Assembly: GCF_001544755.2 (NCBI RefSeq)
Contig: NZ_FCOF02000016.1
Span: 62,001 to 126,000 of the forward strand
Length of the DNA: 64,000 bases
Reading direction: 5' to 3'
Source of the DNA: Caballeronia catudaia
Lineage (GTDB): Bacteria > Pseudomonadota > Gammaproteobacteria > Burkholderiales > Burkholderiaceae
Shown here one piece after another: positions 51,386-59,568 of this stretch. How positions within the stretch are numbered: the stretch's first letter is position 1; the number at the start of each line of letters is the position of its first letter. Both the position numbers and the translations under genes were made by a program. The notes beneath the pieces are model-generated. The model was not told where the DNA came from, did no database searches, and saw only the letters and a program-made list of their open reading frames with translations.

Positions 51386-53347
51386 CTAGCTCATGAAGCG
51401 CGCCTGCAACTCCGCGAACGACGCGACGCTGCCGAGAAGCGCGCTCGCCGCGACCGTCGGCGGGCTTGCGAGCCACACCTTGCCCGGACCGGAACGGCCC
51501 GGAAAATTTCGGTTGATCGCGCTGATCGTGACTTGCTGCGCTTCGGTCGATGAACCCGGCCCGCAGTTGGCGCACGCGCCGCACGATGGTTGGAGCAGAA
51601 TCGCGCCCACGCGCTCGAACGCGTCGACATAACCTTGCGCGATGCAATAGTCGCGCACGTCCTGCGTGCCGAATTGCAGATACAGCTTCACGTGATCCGG
51701 CACGCGCAGGCCGCGTTCGGCGGCCCATGAAAGCACGTCGTGATAGTGATCGAAGTCTTCGCGCTTGCCCGCCGTGCACGAACCGCCGTATGCGATATCG
51801 ACGCGCGGTCTTTCATCCAATGCGTGAAGCGCGATGCCGTTGCCCGGATCGCCTGGCGCGGCGAGCATCGGCGTGAGACGCGCGCAATCGATCTCGATCA
51901 CGTCGGCATAACGCGCGCCTTCGTCGCTGCGCATCCACGGCTCCAGCTTGAAGTCGATGCCGCGACGCTCCTTCAGGAAGCGCACGGTTTCATCGTCGGG
52001 TGCGACGATGCCGGTGAAGCCGCCGAGCTCGGCGGTCATGTTGGTGAGCGTCGTGCGCTCGTCGGTGGACAGGCTCGCGACAGCCGTGCCCGCGAACTCG
52101 AAGACCTTGCCGACGCCCGCGCCCGCACGGATGCGCGCATCGGCGAGCAGATGCAGCACGATATCCTTCGCCGTCACGCCCGCGGGCATCGGCCCATGCA
52201 GTTCGATCAGCAAGGATTGCGGCACGGTCATGCGCACCGCGCCCGTGACGAACGCATTGGCCATGTCCGTCGTGCCGACGCCGAACGCCACGCAGCCGAG
52301 CGCGCCGCTATGCGGCGTATGCGAATCCGTTCCGACGACGACCTGCCCCGGCAACGCGTAACGCTCCGCCATCATCGCGTGCGAGATGCCTTCGGAGCCT
52401 TCGTCCAGCTCGCTGTTCGTCTCGCTCAGATAGCCGTGATTGCGCACGCCGTAGTCATGCGCGAACGCGCGATGCGCCGCCGACAGCTCGCGCACGTTGG
52501 GCAGCAGACCATGCCTGATATGCAGTTCGCTGCGATGCGAATACGAAAGATGATCCTCGAACGCGAGCATGCTATTCGGCTCGCGCAGCGCCAAAGGACG
52601 GCCGAACGTCGCGCGCAGCATGTGCGCGGCCATGCCCGTGTAGTACTCGTGGATGAAGCGCCAGTCCGCGCGCACGAAGATGCCGTTGCCCGGTTCGAGC
52701 GACGCGTTCGTCACGTCGGTCGTCAATGCGTGGCGCGCAAGAATCTTTTCGACGAGCGTGCGCGGCGCGTCATCGTTCGATGTCTCGCCGATGCTCACGC
52801 GCTGCATATGCAGCCTGCCGTAACGCAACAGGCCGCCGCTTTTCAGAATGGCAGCGGCGAGCGGATCGCGGCCGGCGACGAGCTCTTCCACATCGATCGA
52901 CTCGCCGCGCCGGATGCGTTCGATCAAGCCGAAATCCGTCGATGTGAACAGCCCGAGATTGTCCGCGTTCTGCCGATAGATCCGCTCGAAGCTATGCGCG
53001 ATGACGAGACGAATGCCCGCGTGATATTCCGCGAGCGGGCTATGTTCGCGCGATGAGCCTTTGCCATAGCGATTGCCCGCGACCGTCACCTGAAAGCCGC
53101 CCGCACGCACGGCATCCGTGCCGATGGGATTGCGCCCGCCCGCATGAAAGCCGACATACGGACACTGACCGAGACGCTCGTCGAAACGCGTGAGCACGCT
53201 GATCGGCGTGATCTCGTCGGTGGAAACATCGTCGCGCAATGCGCCCGCTTCATCGGGCGTCAGATCGGCGCCCGCAAGCTGGCGCTCGACTTTGGCGGGG
53301 TCCGCGCACAGAAACAGGATTCGCCCGCTCAACACCAGATTGGCCAT
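51386..53347 (-). CDS. Fused aconitase-family hydratase (swivel plus catalytic domains)
   Basis: 653 aa in one chain. The swivel domain comes first (NRYGKGSSREHSPLAEYHAGIRL near residue 95), then the [4Fe-4S] catalytic part with VVGTDSHTPHSG, YGGSCTAGKREDF and PSCGACANCGPG carrying the cluster cysteines. The order is that of aconitase B without its HEAT domain and the reverse of aconitase A and fused LeuCD. It should add or remove water on a small hydroxy-acid such as an isopropylmalate-, citramalate- or dimethylmalate-like compound. AAGGAG precedes ATG 53347. Located with LysR and MFS genes in a probable catabolic unit. Confidence 0.85.
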   Translation of the reverse strand: MANLVLSGRILFLCADPAKVERQLAGADLTPDEAGALRDDVSTDEITPISVLTRFDERLGQCPYVGFHAGGRNPIGTDAVRAGGFQVTVAGNRYGKGSSREHSPLAEYHAGIRLVIAHSFERIYRQNADNLGLFTSTDFGLIERIRRGESIDVEELVAGRDPLAAAILKSGGLLRYGRLHMQRVSIGETSNDDAPRTLVEKILARHALTTDVTNASLEPGNGIFVRADWRFIHEYYTGMAAHMLRATFGRPLALREPNSMLAFEDHLSYSHRSELHIRHGLLPNVRELSAAHRAFAHDYGVRNHGYLSETNSELDEGSEGISHAMMAERYALPGQVVVGTDSHTPHSGALGCVAFGVGTTDMANAFVTGAVRMTVPQSLLIELHGPMPAGVTAKDIVLHLLADARIRAGAGVGKVFEFAGTAVASLSTDERTTLTNMTAELGGFTGIVAPDDETVRFLKERRGIDFKLEPWMRSDEGARYADVIEIDCARLTPMLAAPGDPGNGIALHALDERPRVDIAYGGSCTAGKREDFDHYHDVLSWAAERGLRVPDHVKLYLQFGTQDVRDYCIAQGYVDAFERVGAILLQPSCGACANCGPGSSTEAQQVTISAINRNFPGRSGPGKVWLASPPTVAASALLGSVASFAELQARFMS

Positions 53348-53440
53348 CGCAATTCTCCTTGGCAGCCAATCTAGACGCACACGCACGCGAGCAAAAGTGT
53401 TCGTTCGGCACATGGGTCATCGCAGGATGCGATGTCCGTA

Positions 53441-54334
53441 TTAACCCTTGCTGTCGATGAGCGTATCGATCAACGCCTGCACTGCCTTCAGCCGCGATGA
53501 CTTGCGCGGCGCATGGACACGCAGGGTGCGGCCGCTGCCCCAGCTTTCGCGTAAAGGCAGCCGCACGAAGTTGCGAGAGCCCGCGAATGCGGAGGCCGCG
53601 CTCGTCGGCACGATGCCGATGCCGAGGCCCGCTTCGACCATCCGGCATTGCGCGTCGAAGCTATTGACGGTAACTGTCACGTTGAGCGGCAGGCGCGCGG
53701 CATCGGCATGTTCCTTCAACGTCTGATCGAGCGAACCGCCCGCCTGCAACGCGACGAGCGGAAAGCGCGTCACCTCGGCGAAGCTCAGGTTGTCCGCTTG
53801 GGCCAGCTCGTGACCGGGCGGCAGCACGACCATCAGCGGATCGTCGGCGAAGTGCCATGAATCGAGGCCCGCGGGCGTCTTGCCGCTCGCCGAGATGCCG
53901 ACGTCCGCGCGATCGTCGAGACATGCGCGAATGACTTCGTCGCTGATCTGCTCGGTCAACGCGATACCGGCGAGCGGATAGCGCGCCTTGAACGTCGTCA
54001 GCCGCTCGGGCAGAAAGCCCACGATCGCGGAGGCATTCGCATGCAGGCGCACGATGCCCGCGATCTGTCCGCTCATCGATTGCACTTCGCGCGCCATGTC
54101 TTCGAGCCGTCCGTGGATGGCGCGCGCGCTCGCATAAGCGTGCCGGCCCGCTTCGGTAGGCTGCACGCCCGACGGCGAGCGGATCAGAAGCGCGACGCCG
54201 ATGGCCGCTTCGAGGTCCGCGATACGCCTGCTCAACGCCGAAGGCGCGATATGACTGCGGCTCGCGGCGCGTGCGATCGATCCTTCCTCGATGACCGAGA
54301 TGAAGAGTTCGAGACTGTAGGGATCGATGCGCAT
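53441..54334 (-). CDS. LysR-family regulator of aconitase/MFS unit
   Basis: 297 aa. Winged helix (LFISVIEEGSIARAASRSHIAPSALSRRIADLE) and a full effector domain with LHANASAIVGFLPERL, DDRADVGISASG, AGLGIGIVP. The ATG at 54334 begins the conserved part; a longer frame upstream lies inside the beta-lactamase gene. It follows ampC by 11 bases on the same strand and precedes the hydratase gene by 93 bases, so it is either transcribed with ampC or, more probably, controls the hydratase and transporter. Confidence 0.88.
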   Translation of the reverse strand: MRIDPYSLELFISVIEEGSIARAASRSHIAPSALSRRIADLEAAIGVALLIRSPSGVQPTEAGRHAYASARAIHGRLEDMAREVQSMSGQIAGIVRLHANASAIVGFLPERLTTFKARYPLAGIALTEQISDEVIRACLDDRADVGISASGKTPAGLDSWHFADDPLMVVLPPGHELAQADNLSFAEVTRFPLVALQAGGSLDQTLKEHADAARLPLNVTVTVNSFDAQCRMVEAGLGIGIVPTSAASAFAGSRNFVRLPLRESWGSGRTLRVHAPRKSSRLKAVQALIDTLIDSKG

Positions 54335-54345
54335 CGCGTTTGTTT

Positions 54346-55509
54346 TTATCGGCTGCCGGTTAGCGACGTGATGATCGCATACGCGGCCTTCACGCGCTCT
54401 TCGTTGGGGATGTTGCGGTTCGCCAGCATGACGATGCCCACGCGCTCTTTCGGCACGAACGCGACATACGCGCCGAAGCCATTGGTCGAGCCGGTCTTGT
54501 TGATCCACACATCGTCGCGCGGCGGTTGCGGCGGATCGATGCGCGTGACGGGCGTCGCGTTCAGGATCATCGACGCCGCGTTACCGTCGAGCAGCGCTTG
54601 CAGCGCAACCGGATACGGATACTGTTCCCAGATGAGATCCTGCGTCATCGGGCCGGCCTGGAAATAGCCAATATGTGTCGCATCGACGGCGCGCTGGAAC
54701 ACCGGATCGATGCGCACCATGTTCATGTTGATCTGCATGAAGCGCGTCATGTCCGCTGCCGTCGTTCTCACGCCGTAAGCCTCGGAAGACAGTACGCCGC
54801 CCTTCATGCGAATGGGCGCGTCGTTCTTCGCATAGCCTTGCGCATAGTCGCTCTGCCTCGATGCGGGCACGTTCATATAACTGTGCGTGAGCCCGAGCGC
54901 CGGGAAGAGGCGCATTTGCATCAGCGCATCGAAGTCCTGACGCATGCTCTTCGCGGTGATCAGCCCGAGCGTGCCGATGCCCGGATTCGCGTACGTGCGG
55001 ATCGTGCCGGGCGGCTGCGCCGGACGCCATGCCCTGAAGTACTGCATCAGTTGAGCGTTGTCGTGGATCTCGTCGGGCACCTGGAGCGGCAGGCCGCCCG
55101 GCGTGTGCGTGCCGAGATTCAGCAACGTCACCTTGCCGAACTCGCTTGCGCCGAGCGTCGGCAGATACGTGCTTACGGGATCGTTCAACGAGAGATCGCC
55201 ATTGATCTGCGCATACGAGGCGAGCGTCGCGGTGAACGTCTTGCTGATCGAGCCGAGCTCGAAGAGGGTATCGCGCGTGACGGGCTGCTTCGTCGCCTTC
55301 GACGCCAGGCCGTAATCGAACACATAAGGCTTGCCGTCCACGACGACGCCCACCGCCATGCCCGCGATGCCGTGCAGCGCCATCAACGGCTTGATGGTTT
55401 CATCGACCGTGGTCTTGATGCTCGCCGCATCGCGCGCCCATGCAGCGCCGGACATCGCGGCAAAAGAAAAAATGGCTGTCGCCAAAAAACTCAGCGCACG
55501 AAACTTCAT
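54346..55509 (-). CDS. ampC: Class C beta-lactamase
   Basis: 387 aa, usual size. Signal peptide residues 1-25 (ending AWA). The three class C motifs are in place: S87-x-x-K90 (GSISK), Y173-A-N175 and K338-T-G340 (NKTGSTNGFG). It should hydrolyse beta-lactams in the periplasm. The ATG at 55509 starts the signal peptide; the frame is open upstream but carries no export signal. The promoter at 55554-55582 faces the residue of an ampR gene, so control by AmpR is presumably lost. Other penicillin-binding-like hydrolases are less likely given all three motifs. Confidence 0.9.
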   Translation of the reverse strand: MKFRALSFLATAIFSFAAMSGAAWARDAASIKTTVDETIKPLMALHGIAGMAVGVVVDGKPYVFDYGLASKATKQPVTRDTLFELGSISKTFTATLASYAQINGDLSLNDPVSTYLPTLGASEFGKVTLLNLGTHTPGGLPLQVPDEIHDNAQLMQYFRAWRPAQPPGTIRTYANPGIGTLGLITAKSMRQDFDALMQMRLFPALGLTHSYMNVPASRQSDYAQGYAKNDAPIRMKGGVLSSEAYGVRTTAADMTRFMQINMNMVRIDPVFQRAVDATHIGYFQAGPMTQDLIWEQYPYPVALQALLDGNAASMILNATPVTRIDPPQPPRDDVWINKTGSTNGFGAYVAFVPKERVGIVMLANRNIPNEERVKAAYAIITSLTGSR

Positions 55510-55553
55510 CGTCTTGATCCTTCGTTCTGGTTTGCATGATTGGAACGAAGCGA

Positions 55554-55582
55554 AATATCCGCTCTTTTGGCGACTTCGACAA
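55554..55582 (-). promoter_or_regulatory. Promoter of ampC
   Basis: On the minus strand TTGTCG (-35, 55582-55577), a 17-base spacer and GATATT (-10, 55559-55554), 44 bases before the start. An imperfect dyad around TCGACAATCGA overlaps the -35, in the place of a LysR-type operator. Moderate agreement with consensus. Confidence 0.5.
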
Positions 55583-55624
55583 TCGAGGATAATTTGCCGC
55601 AGGCAATAGAGAATCTTATGAGCC

Positions 55625-55740
55625 ATGCGCCCTCATCTTCCCCTGAATGCGTTGCGCGTGGCTCAAGTCGCGGCGCCTTTCGCCGGGGCATGCGGTTGTT
55701 TCGCGACTGGATCGTCGCGGAGGGTGCGCAAGACGCTTAA
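55625..55740 (+). pseudogene. ampR: ampR remnant (5' and 3' ends joined)
   Basis: The first codons read MRPHLPLNALR, the very conserved start of AmpR/PenR proteins; after about 11 residues this likeness ends. In another frame the last stretch reads MRLFRDWIVAEGAQDA and stops at 55740, typical of the end of AmpR-like LysR proteins. About 115 bases thus keep both ends of a gene of about 900 bases, with the middle lost and the frame shifted. Its position, divergent to ampC, is exactly that of ampR. No functional regulator can be made. Confidence 0.7.
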
Positions 55741-56498
55741 TCCCGCGCGCGACGCCTGCCCGCAGCGAGATCATCGGCGAGCGGCACGGAGGCGAACAAC
55801 AGAAGCATTGCGGCAAGCGGCACGGTCGTCGCGAAACCGAGATGCGCGAAACCGATCGCGCCCGCGAAGCCGCCGAGCATGAACATCGCGAACAAGGAAC
55901 TCAGGAGCCCGAGCCGCGCGTGATTCGCGCGCACATAACCGGCGTCGCTCCGCGCGATGCCGCGGTTCCAGTAAAGACTCTTGCCGATCTCGATGCCGAT
56001 ATCCGTAACGAGCCCCGTCACGTGCGTCGTCCTGATCTCGGCCTTCGATATTTTCGTGATCATCGCGTTTTGCAAGCCCATTACGAAGCACAAAAGCGCA
56101 ACGGTCAGCGGCACGTCCCACACGCGATGGGTTTCGAGATTCGCGCCGAGCACGCCGAACACGAGCAGCAGCCCGGCTTCGAGCAACAGCGGCGTGGCGA
56201 ACACGCTATGCGCGCGCCGCTGCCGTCCCCAGTTGATGAGCACCGCCGATGTCGCAGCGCCGCCGAGAAATGCGCCGACCGCGCCGATCGCGGAGAAGAC
56301 GAACGCCACCTGGCCGAGCACGAGGTTATCGGCGATCGAGGACACGAGCCCCGACATATGCGACGTGTACTGCCCCACCGCGAGAAAGCCGCCGGCATTC
56401 GCCGCGCCCGCGACGAAGGCGAGCGCGCAGCCGAGGCGCCGGTTCGAAGTATCGGTACGGCTGGGCGAGGTCAGGCCTCGGAGATAGCTGATCGGCAT
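55737..56498 (-). CDS. YoaK/DUF1275-family membrane protein
   Basis: 253 aa, about six membrane helices. The start of the conserved part reads LGCALAFVAGAANAGGFLAVGQYTSHMSG, the hallmark of DUF1275, and LLCFVMGLQNAMITKIS and TTHVTGLVTDIG the later blocks. ATG 56498 is preferred; a GTG at 56537 gives 13 more residues. Its stop overlaps the stop of the ampR remnant. Function unknown; the family is linked with transport. Confidence 0.85.
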   Translation of the reverse strand: MPISYLRGLTSPSRTDTSNRRLGCALAFVAGAANAGGFLAVGQYTSHMSGLVSSIADNLVLGQVAFVFSAIGAVGAFLGGAATSAVLINWGRQRRAHSVFATPLLLEAGLLLVFGVLGANLETHRVWDVPLTVALLCFVMGLQNAMITKISKAEIRTTHVTGLVTDIGIEIGKSLYWNRGIARSDAGYVRANHARLGLLSSLFAMFMLGGFAGAIGFAHLGFATTVPLAAMLLLFASVPLADDLAAGRRRARD

Positions 56499-56663
56499 GG
56501 CGGCGCGCGCGGGAAGGTCGAGCCGAAAAGATAGCACGACAATTTGCCGTTTCCGCGCGTTGCAAATGCAGCATCAGGCGCGTTACGGGCCGCTGTTGCG
56601 CCCGCATCAGCAAAAGTCAGCCCCACCTTTCAACAGGATGAAACTGAAAGAAAAGTTTCTCTT

Positions 56664-56679
56664 CGATAGCATGCTAACG
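56664..56679. promoter_or_regulatory. MarR operator candidate
   Basis: CGATAGCATGCTAACG holds the perfect palindrome TAGCATGCTA (56667-56676) and extends by two more matching pairs past one mismatch. It lies where the -35 of the TATAAT promoter at 56694 would be, 29 bases upstream of the MarR gene. Size and form fit a MarR-family site; repression of its own operon is inferred. Confidence 0.65.
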
Positions 56680-56693
56680 AATAACCATCTCGC

Positions 56694-56699
56694 TATAAT
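56694..56699 (+). promoter_or_regulatory. Consensus -10 box of MarR-efflux operon
   Basis: Perfect TATAAT, 8 bases before ATG 56708. The -35 position (about 56671) is filled by the palindrome and has poor consensus. With this spacing transcription would begin at or next to the start codon, so the MarR message may be leaderless. Confidence 0.6.
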
Positions 56700-56707
56700 T
56701 CCGCCGC

Positions 56708-57217
56708 ATGACCCAACTCGATATCCTGCGCCGCTCCGTGAGCAGCTCGCTCGTGCTGGCCGCGCGCCGCTGGCGCCGCACGAGTCACGGCGTGCTCGCG
56801 TCCTACGGCGTGTCGGAAGCGTGCGCGGTGCCGCTGCTCACGGCGAACCGGCTCGGCGAGGCCGTGCGGCAGGTGACGCTCGCGGAGCATGTCGGCATCG
56901 AAGGGCCGTCGCTCGTGCGGCTGCTCGATCAGTTGTGCGGGGCCGGTCTCGTGCGCCGCGACGAAGATCCCGAGGACAAGCGCGCGAAGACCATCACGCT
57001 CACCGATGAAGGCCGCGCCGTCACCGCGCGCATGGAAGAGCGTCTCGTCACGCTGCGCGCGCGGCTTTTGAAGGGCGTGAGCCGCGAAGACCTGGAAACG
57101 ACGCTGCGCGTGCTCAATGCGTTCAGCGCGTCGCCGGACGCGAAACTGCTCGCCGCGCTCGAAGCAGTCGGCGAAGCGCCGAAGCCGGTCCGGTCCGCCG
57201 GAAAGCGCGGAGCGTAG
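56708..57217 (+). CDS. MarR-family repressor of efflux operon
   Basis: 169 aa. Winged helix in VTLAEHVGIEGPSLVRLLDQLCGAGLVRRDEDPEDKRAKTITLT with the conserved DxRAK wing; the dimer helices are at both ends. The first gene of a five-gene plus-strand operon (MarR, FUSC, DUF1656, HlyD, NodT), 4 bases before the FUSC gene. It should repress the operon until a phenolic or related compound binds. The palindrome at 56664 is its likely target. Confidence 0.9.
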   Translation: MTQLDILRRSVSSSLVLAARRWRRTSHGVLASYGVSEACAVPLLTANRLGEAVRQVTLAEHVGIEGPSLVRLLDQLCGAGLVRRDEDPEDKRAKTITLTDEGRAVTARMEERLVTLRARLLKGVSREDLETTLRVLNAFSASPDAKLLAALEAVGEAPKPVRSAGKRGA

Positions 57218-57221
57218 CGCC

Positions 57222-59324
57222 ATGCAATTCCCTTCCGCGCGCGAGTGGCTCTTTTCCGCCAAGACCTTCGCTGCCGCGATGATCGCGCTCTATATCGGCC
57301 TCGCGCTCGAATTGCCGCGTCCGTACTGGGCCATGGCGACCGTCTATATCGTGTCGAATCCGTTCGTCGGCGCAACGCGCTCAAAGGCGCTTTATCGCGC
57401 GCTCGGCACGATGATCGGCGCGGCAGGCGCAGTGCTCATCGTGCCGCCGTTCGTCGAATCGCCGATTCTCTTCAGCGTGATCGTCGCGCTGTGGACAGGC
57501 ACCCTGCTCTTTCTCTCGATGTTCGACCGCAGCGCGCGCAGCTATGTCTTTCTGCTCGCGGGCTACACGCTGCCGTTGATCGCGCTGCCGTCCGTCACCA
57601 ATCCGGCAACGGTATTCGATCTCGCGATCACCCGCACGCAAGAGATTCTGCTCGGCATCGTGGTGGCGAGCGTCGTCGGCAGCGCGGTGTTTCCGAGCCG
57701 TCTCGCGCCGACGCTCATCGTACGAACGGACGCATGGTTTCGCGATGCCGCCTTCTACGCCTGTGAAACGCTTTCGGGCCACATTGCCGGCGCGTCGATT
57801 TCGGCGGCGCGGCAGCGGCTCGCGGCGACGGTCAACGGCCTCGAACTCTTGCTGAGTCAACTGACCTACGATCACACGCGACCCGACATCATCCGCCGCG
57901 CGCGGGCATTGCAGGGGCGCATGCAGATCTTTCTGCCGCTGATCTCATCGATGGCCGATCCGTTGATCGAGCTCATCGCCGAGCACGGCAAGCATCCGGA
58001 AGGACTCGAAACGCTGCTCAAGGATGTCGCCGCGTGGGTCGGCTTGCCCATGCCGAGTCCGGAAACGGATGTCGGCAACGAGCCAGAGCCCGATGCACTG
58101 CGCAAACGCATCCACGCGATGCGTCCTTCCGTCGAAGCGCTCGCGAGCGCCGACGGCGCGCTGCTTTCGAATGCGCTGTGGCGTCTCGGCCAGGTCATCG
58201 ACGTCTGGCAGGACATCCGGGCCTTGCGCGCGGCCATTCTCAACGAAACGAGCGAGTGGCGTCCGCATTTCAGGCACTGGCGTCTCGGCGGCACCGCGCG
58301 CTTCTTCGATCGCGGCATGATGCTGTTTTCGACGGGCGTTGCAGTCACCGCGATCATCGTCGCGTGCGCGCTGTGGATTCAATCGGGCTGGAACGACGGC
58401 GCCGGCGCCGTGAGCCTCGCCGCCATCTCGTGCTGTTTCTTCGCCGCGCTCGACGAGCCCGCGCCGCAGGTCTTCAAGTTCTTCGTCGCGACGTGCATGA
58501 GCGTCGTGATCGCCGGGCTGTACGTGTTCGTCGTGCTGCCGAACGTGCATGATTTCCCGATGCTCGTGCTGATTTTCGCCGGGCCGTTTCTCATCATCGG
58601 CACGCTGACGACAAACCCGCGCTTCAGTCTGGTCACGATGCTCGTCGCGGTCAACACGGCGACGTTCATCAGCATTCAGAGCGCCTACGAAGCCGACTTC
58701 TTCGTGTTCGTCAACAGCAATCTCGCGGGCGTCGCGGGCCTGCTCTTCGCTTTTCTCTGGACACGCGCAACGCGGCCGTTCGGCGCGGAGCTGGCCGCCG
58801 AAAGACTCACGCGTTCGGCGTGGGCGGATATCGTGCTGAGCGCATCGTCGGCGGAAGTGATCGACGATCAGCGCAATCTCTACGCGCGCATGCTCGATCG
58901 TCTGATGCAGCTCCTGCCGCGCCATGCGGCAACGGACTCGCATCGTCATCCGTCGATCGAAAGCTTTCGCGATTTCCGCGTCGCGTTGAATGCGCTCGAT
59001 CTGCGCCGCACGCGCCGCAAGCTGCCGGCTGAATTGCAGAGCTCCGTCGACGAGGTGCTCGACGCATTGCGCCGTTACTTCGAGCTCTGCATCGCGCGGC
59101 GCGCGCGTCAGCCGGTGCCGTCCGCGCTTATCCGCAGCATCGATGCATCGAGCGCGCGAGTCGCTGCGCGCGCGATGGCCCAGTCGCAGGATGTCGTCGC
59201 GGAGAAATGGCTGCGCGACACGCTGCATGCGCTCACCGGCATGCGCCTGTCGCTGCATCCGCCCGCGACGCAAACGCACGCCGAACCTGCCAGCGGCACG
59301 CCGCCGCGCGAGGAGCCGGCATGA
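57222..59324 (+). CDS. FUSC-family inner-membrane efflux protein (AaeB-like)
   Basis: 700 aa. The N-terminal half has five to six membrane helices (from TFAAAMIALYIGLALELPRPYWA), a soluble part of about 180 residues, then a second block of helices (from FDRGMMLFSTGVAVTAIIVACALW) and a C-terminal soluble tail, the FUSC layout. Works with a membrane-fusion protein and an outer-membrane channel to expel aromatic acids such as p-hydroxybenzoate or fusaric acid. The ATG at 57222 starts the conserved region. Confidence 0.9.
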   Translation: MQFPSAREWLFSAKTFAAAMIALYIGLALELPRPYWAMATVYIVSNPFVGATRSKALYRALGTMIGAAGAVLIVPPFVESPILFSVIVALWTGTLLFLSMFDRSARSYVFLLAGYTLPLIALPSVTNPATVFDLAITRTQEILLGIVVASVVGSAVFPSRLAPTLIVRTDAWFRDAAFYACETLSGHIAGASISAARQRLAATVNGLELLLSQLTYDHTRPDIIRRARALQGRMQIFLPLISSMADPLIELIAEHGKHPEGLETLLKDVAAWVGLPMPSPETDVGNEPEPDALRKRIHAMRPSVEALASADGALLSNALWRLGQVIDVWQDIRALRAAILNETSEWRPHFRHWRLGGTARFFDRGMMLFSTGVAVTAIIVACALWIQSGWNDGAGAVSLAAISCCFFAALDEPAPQVFKFFVATCMSVVIAGLYVFVVLPNVHDFPMLVLIFAGPFLIIGTLTTNPRFSLVTMLVAVNTATFISIQSAYEADFFVFVNSNLAGVAGLLFAFLWTRATRPFGAELAAERLTRSAWADIVLSASSAEVIDDQRNLYARMLDRLMQLLPRHAATDSHRHPSIESFRDFRVALNALDLRRTRRKLPAELQSSVDEVLDALRRYFELCIARRARQPVPSALIRSIDASSARVAARAMAQSQDVVAEKWLRDTLHALTGMRLSLHPPATQTHAEPASGTPPREEPA

Positions 59325-59358
59325 TCCGCGTCATTCATCTTCCATCGGAACGCCTGAC

Positions 59359-59568
59359 ATGATCGGCGAAATCGACGTTCTCGGCGTGTTCGTTCCCGCC
59401 GTGCTGATGCTGATGTTCATCGCGTATCTCGTGAATTTCGTGATCCGCAACGTGCTCGCGCGCCTCGGCTTCTATCGCTTCGTGTGGCATCGCTCCATTT
59501 TCGATCTCGGCATCTATGTGCTGGTGCTGGGAGTTGTCGTCATCGTTTCGCAGCGGCTCATCTCGTGA
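59359..59568 (+). CDS. DUF1656 small membrane protein (AaeX-like)
   Basis: 69 aa, two membrane helices (VFVPAVLMLMFIAYLVNFVI; IFDLGIYVLVLGVVVIVSQ) separated by a short basic loop with the family-like YRFVWHRSIFD. Always found between the FUSC and HlyD genes of AaeAB-type pumps; function unknown. The GTG start of the next gene overlaps its stop by 4 bases. Confidence 0.9.
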   Translation: MIGEIDVLGVFVPAVLMLMFIAYLVNFVIRNVLARLGFYRFVWHRSIFDLGIYVLVLGVVVIVSQRLIS

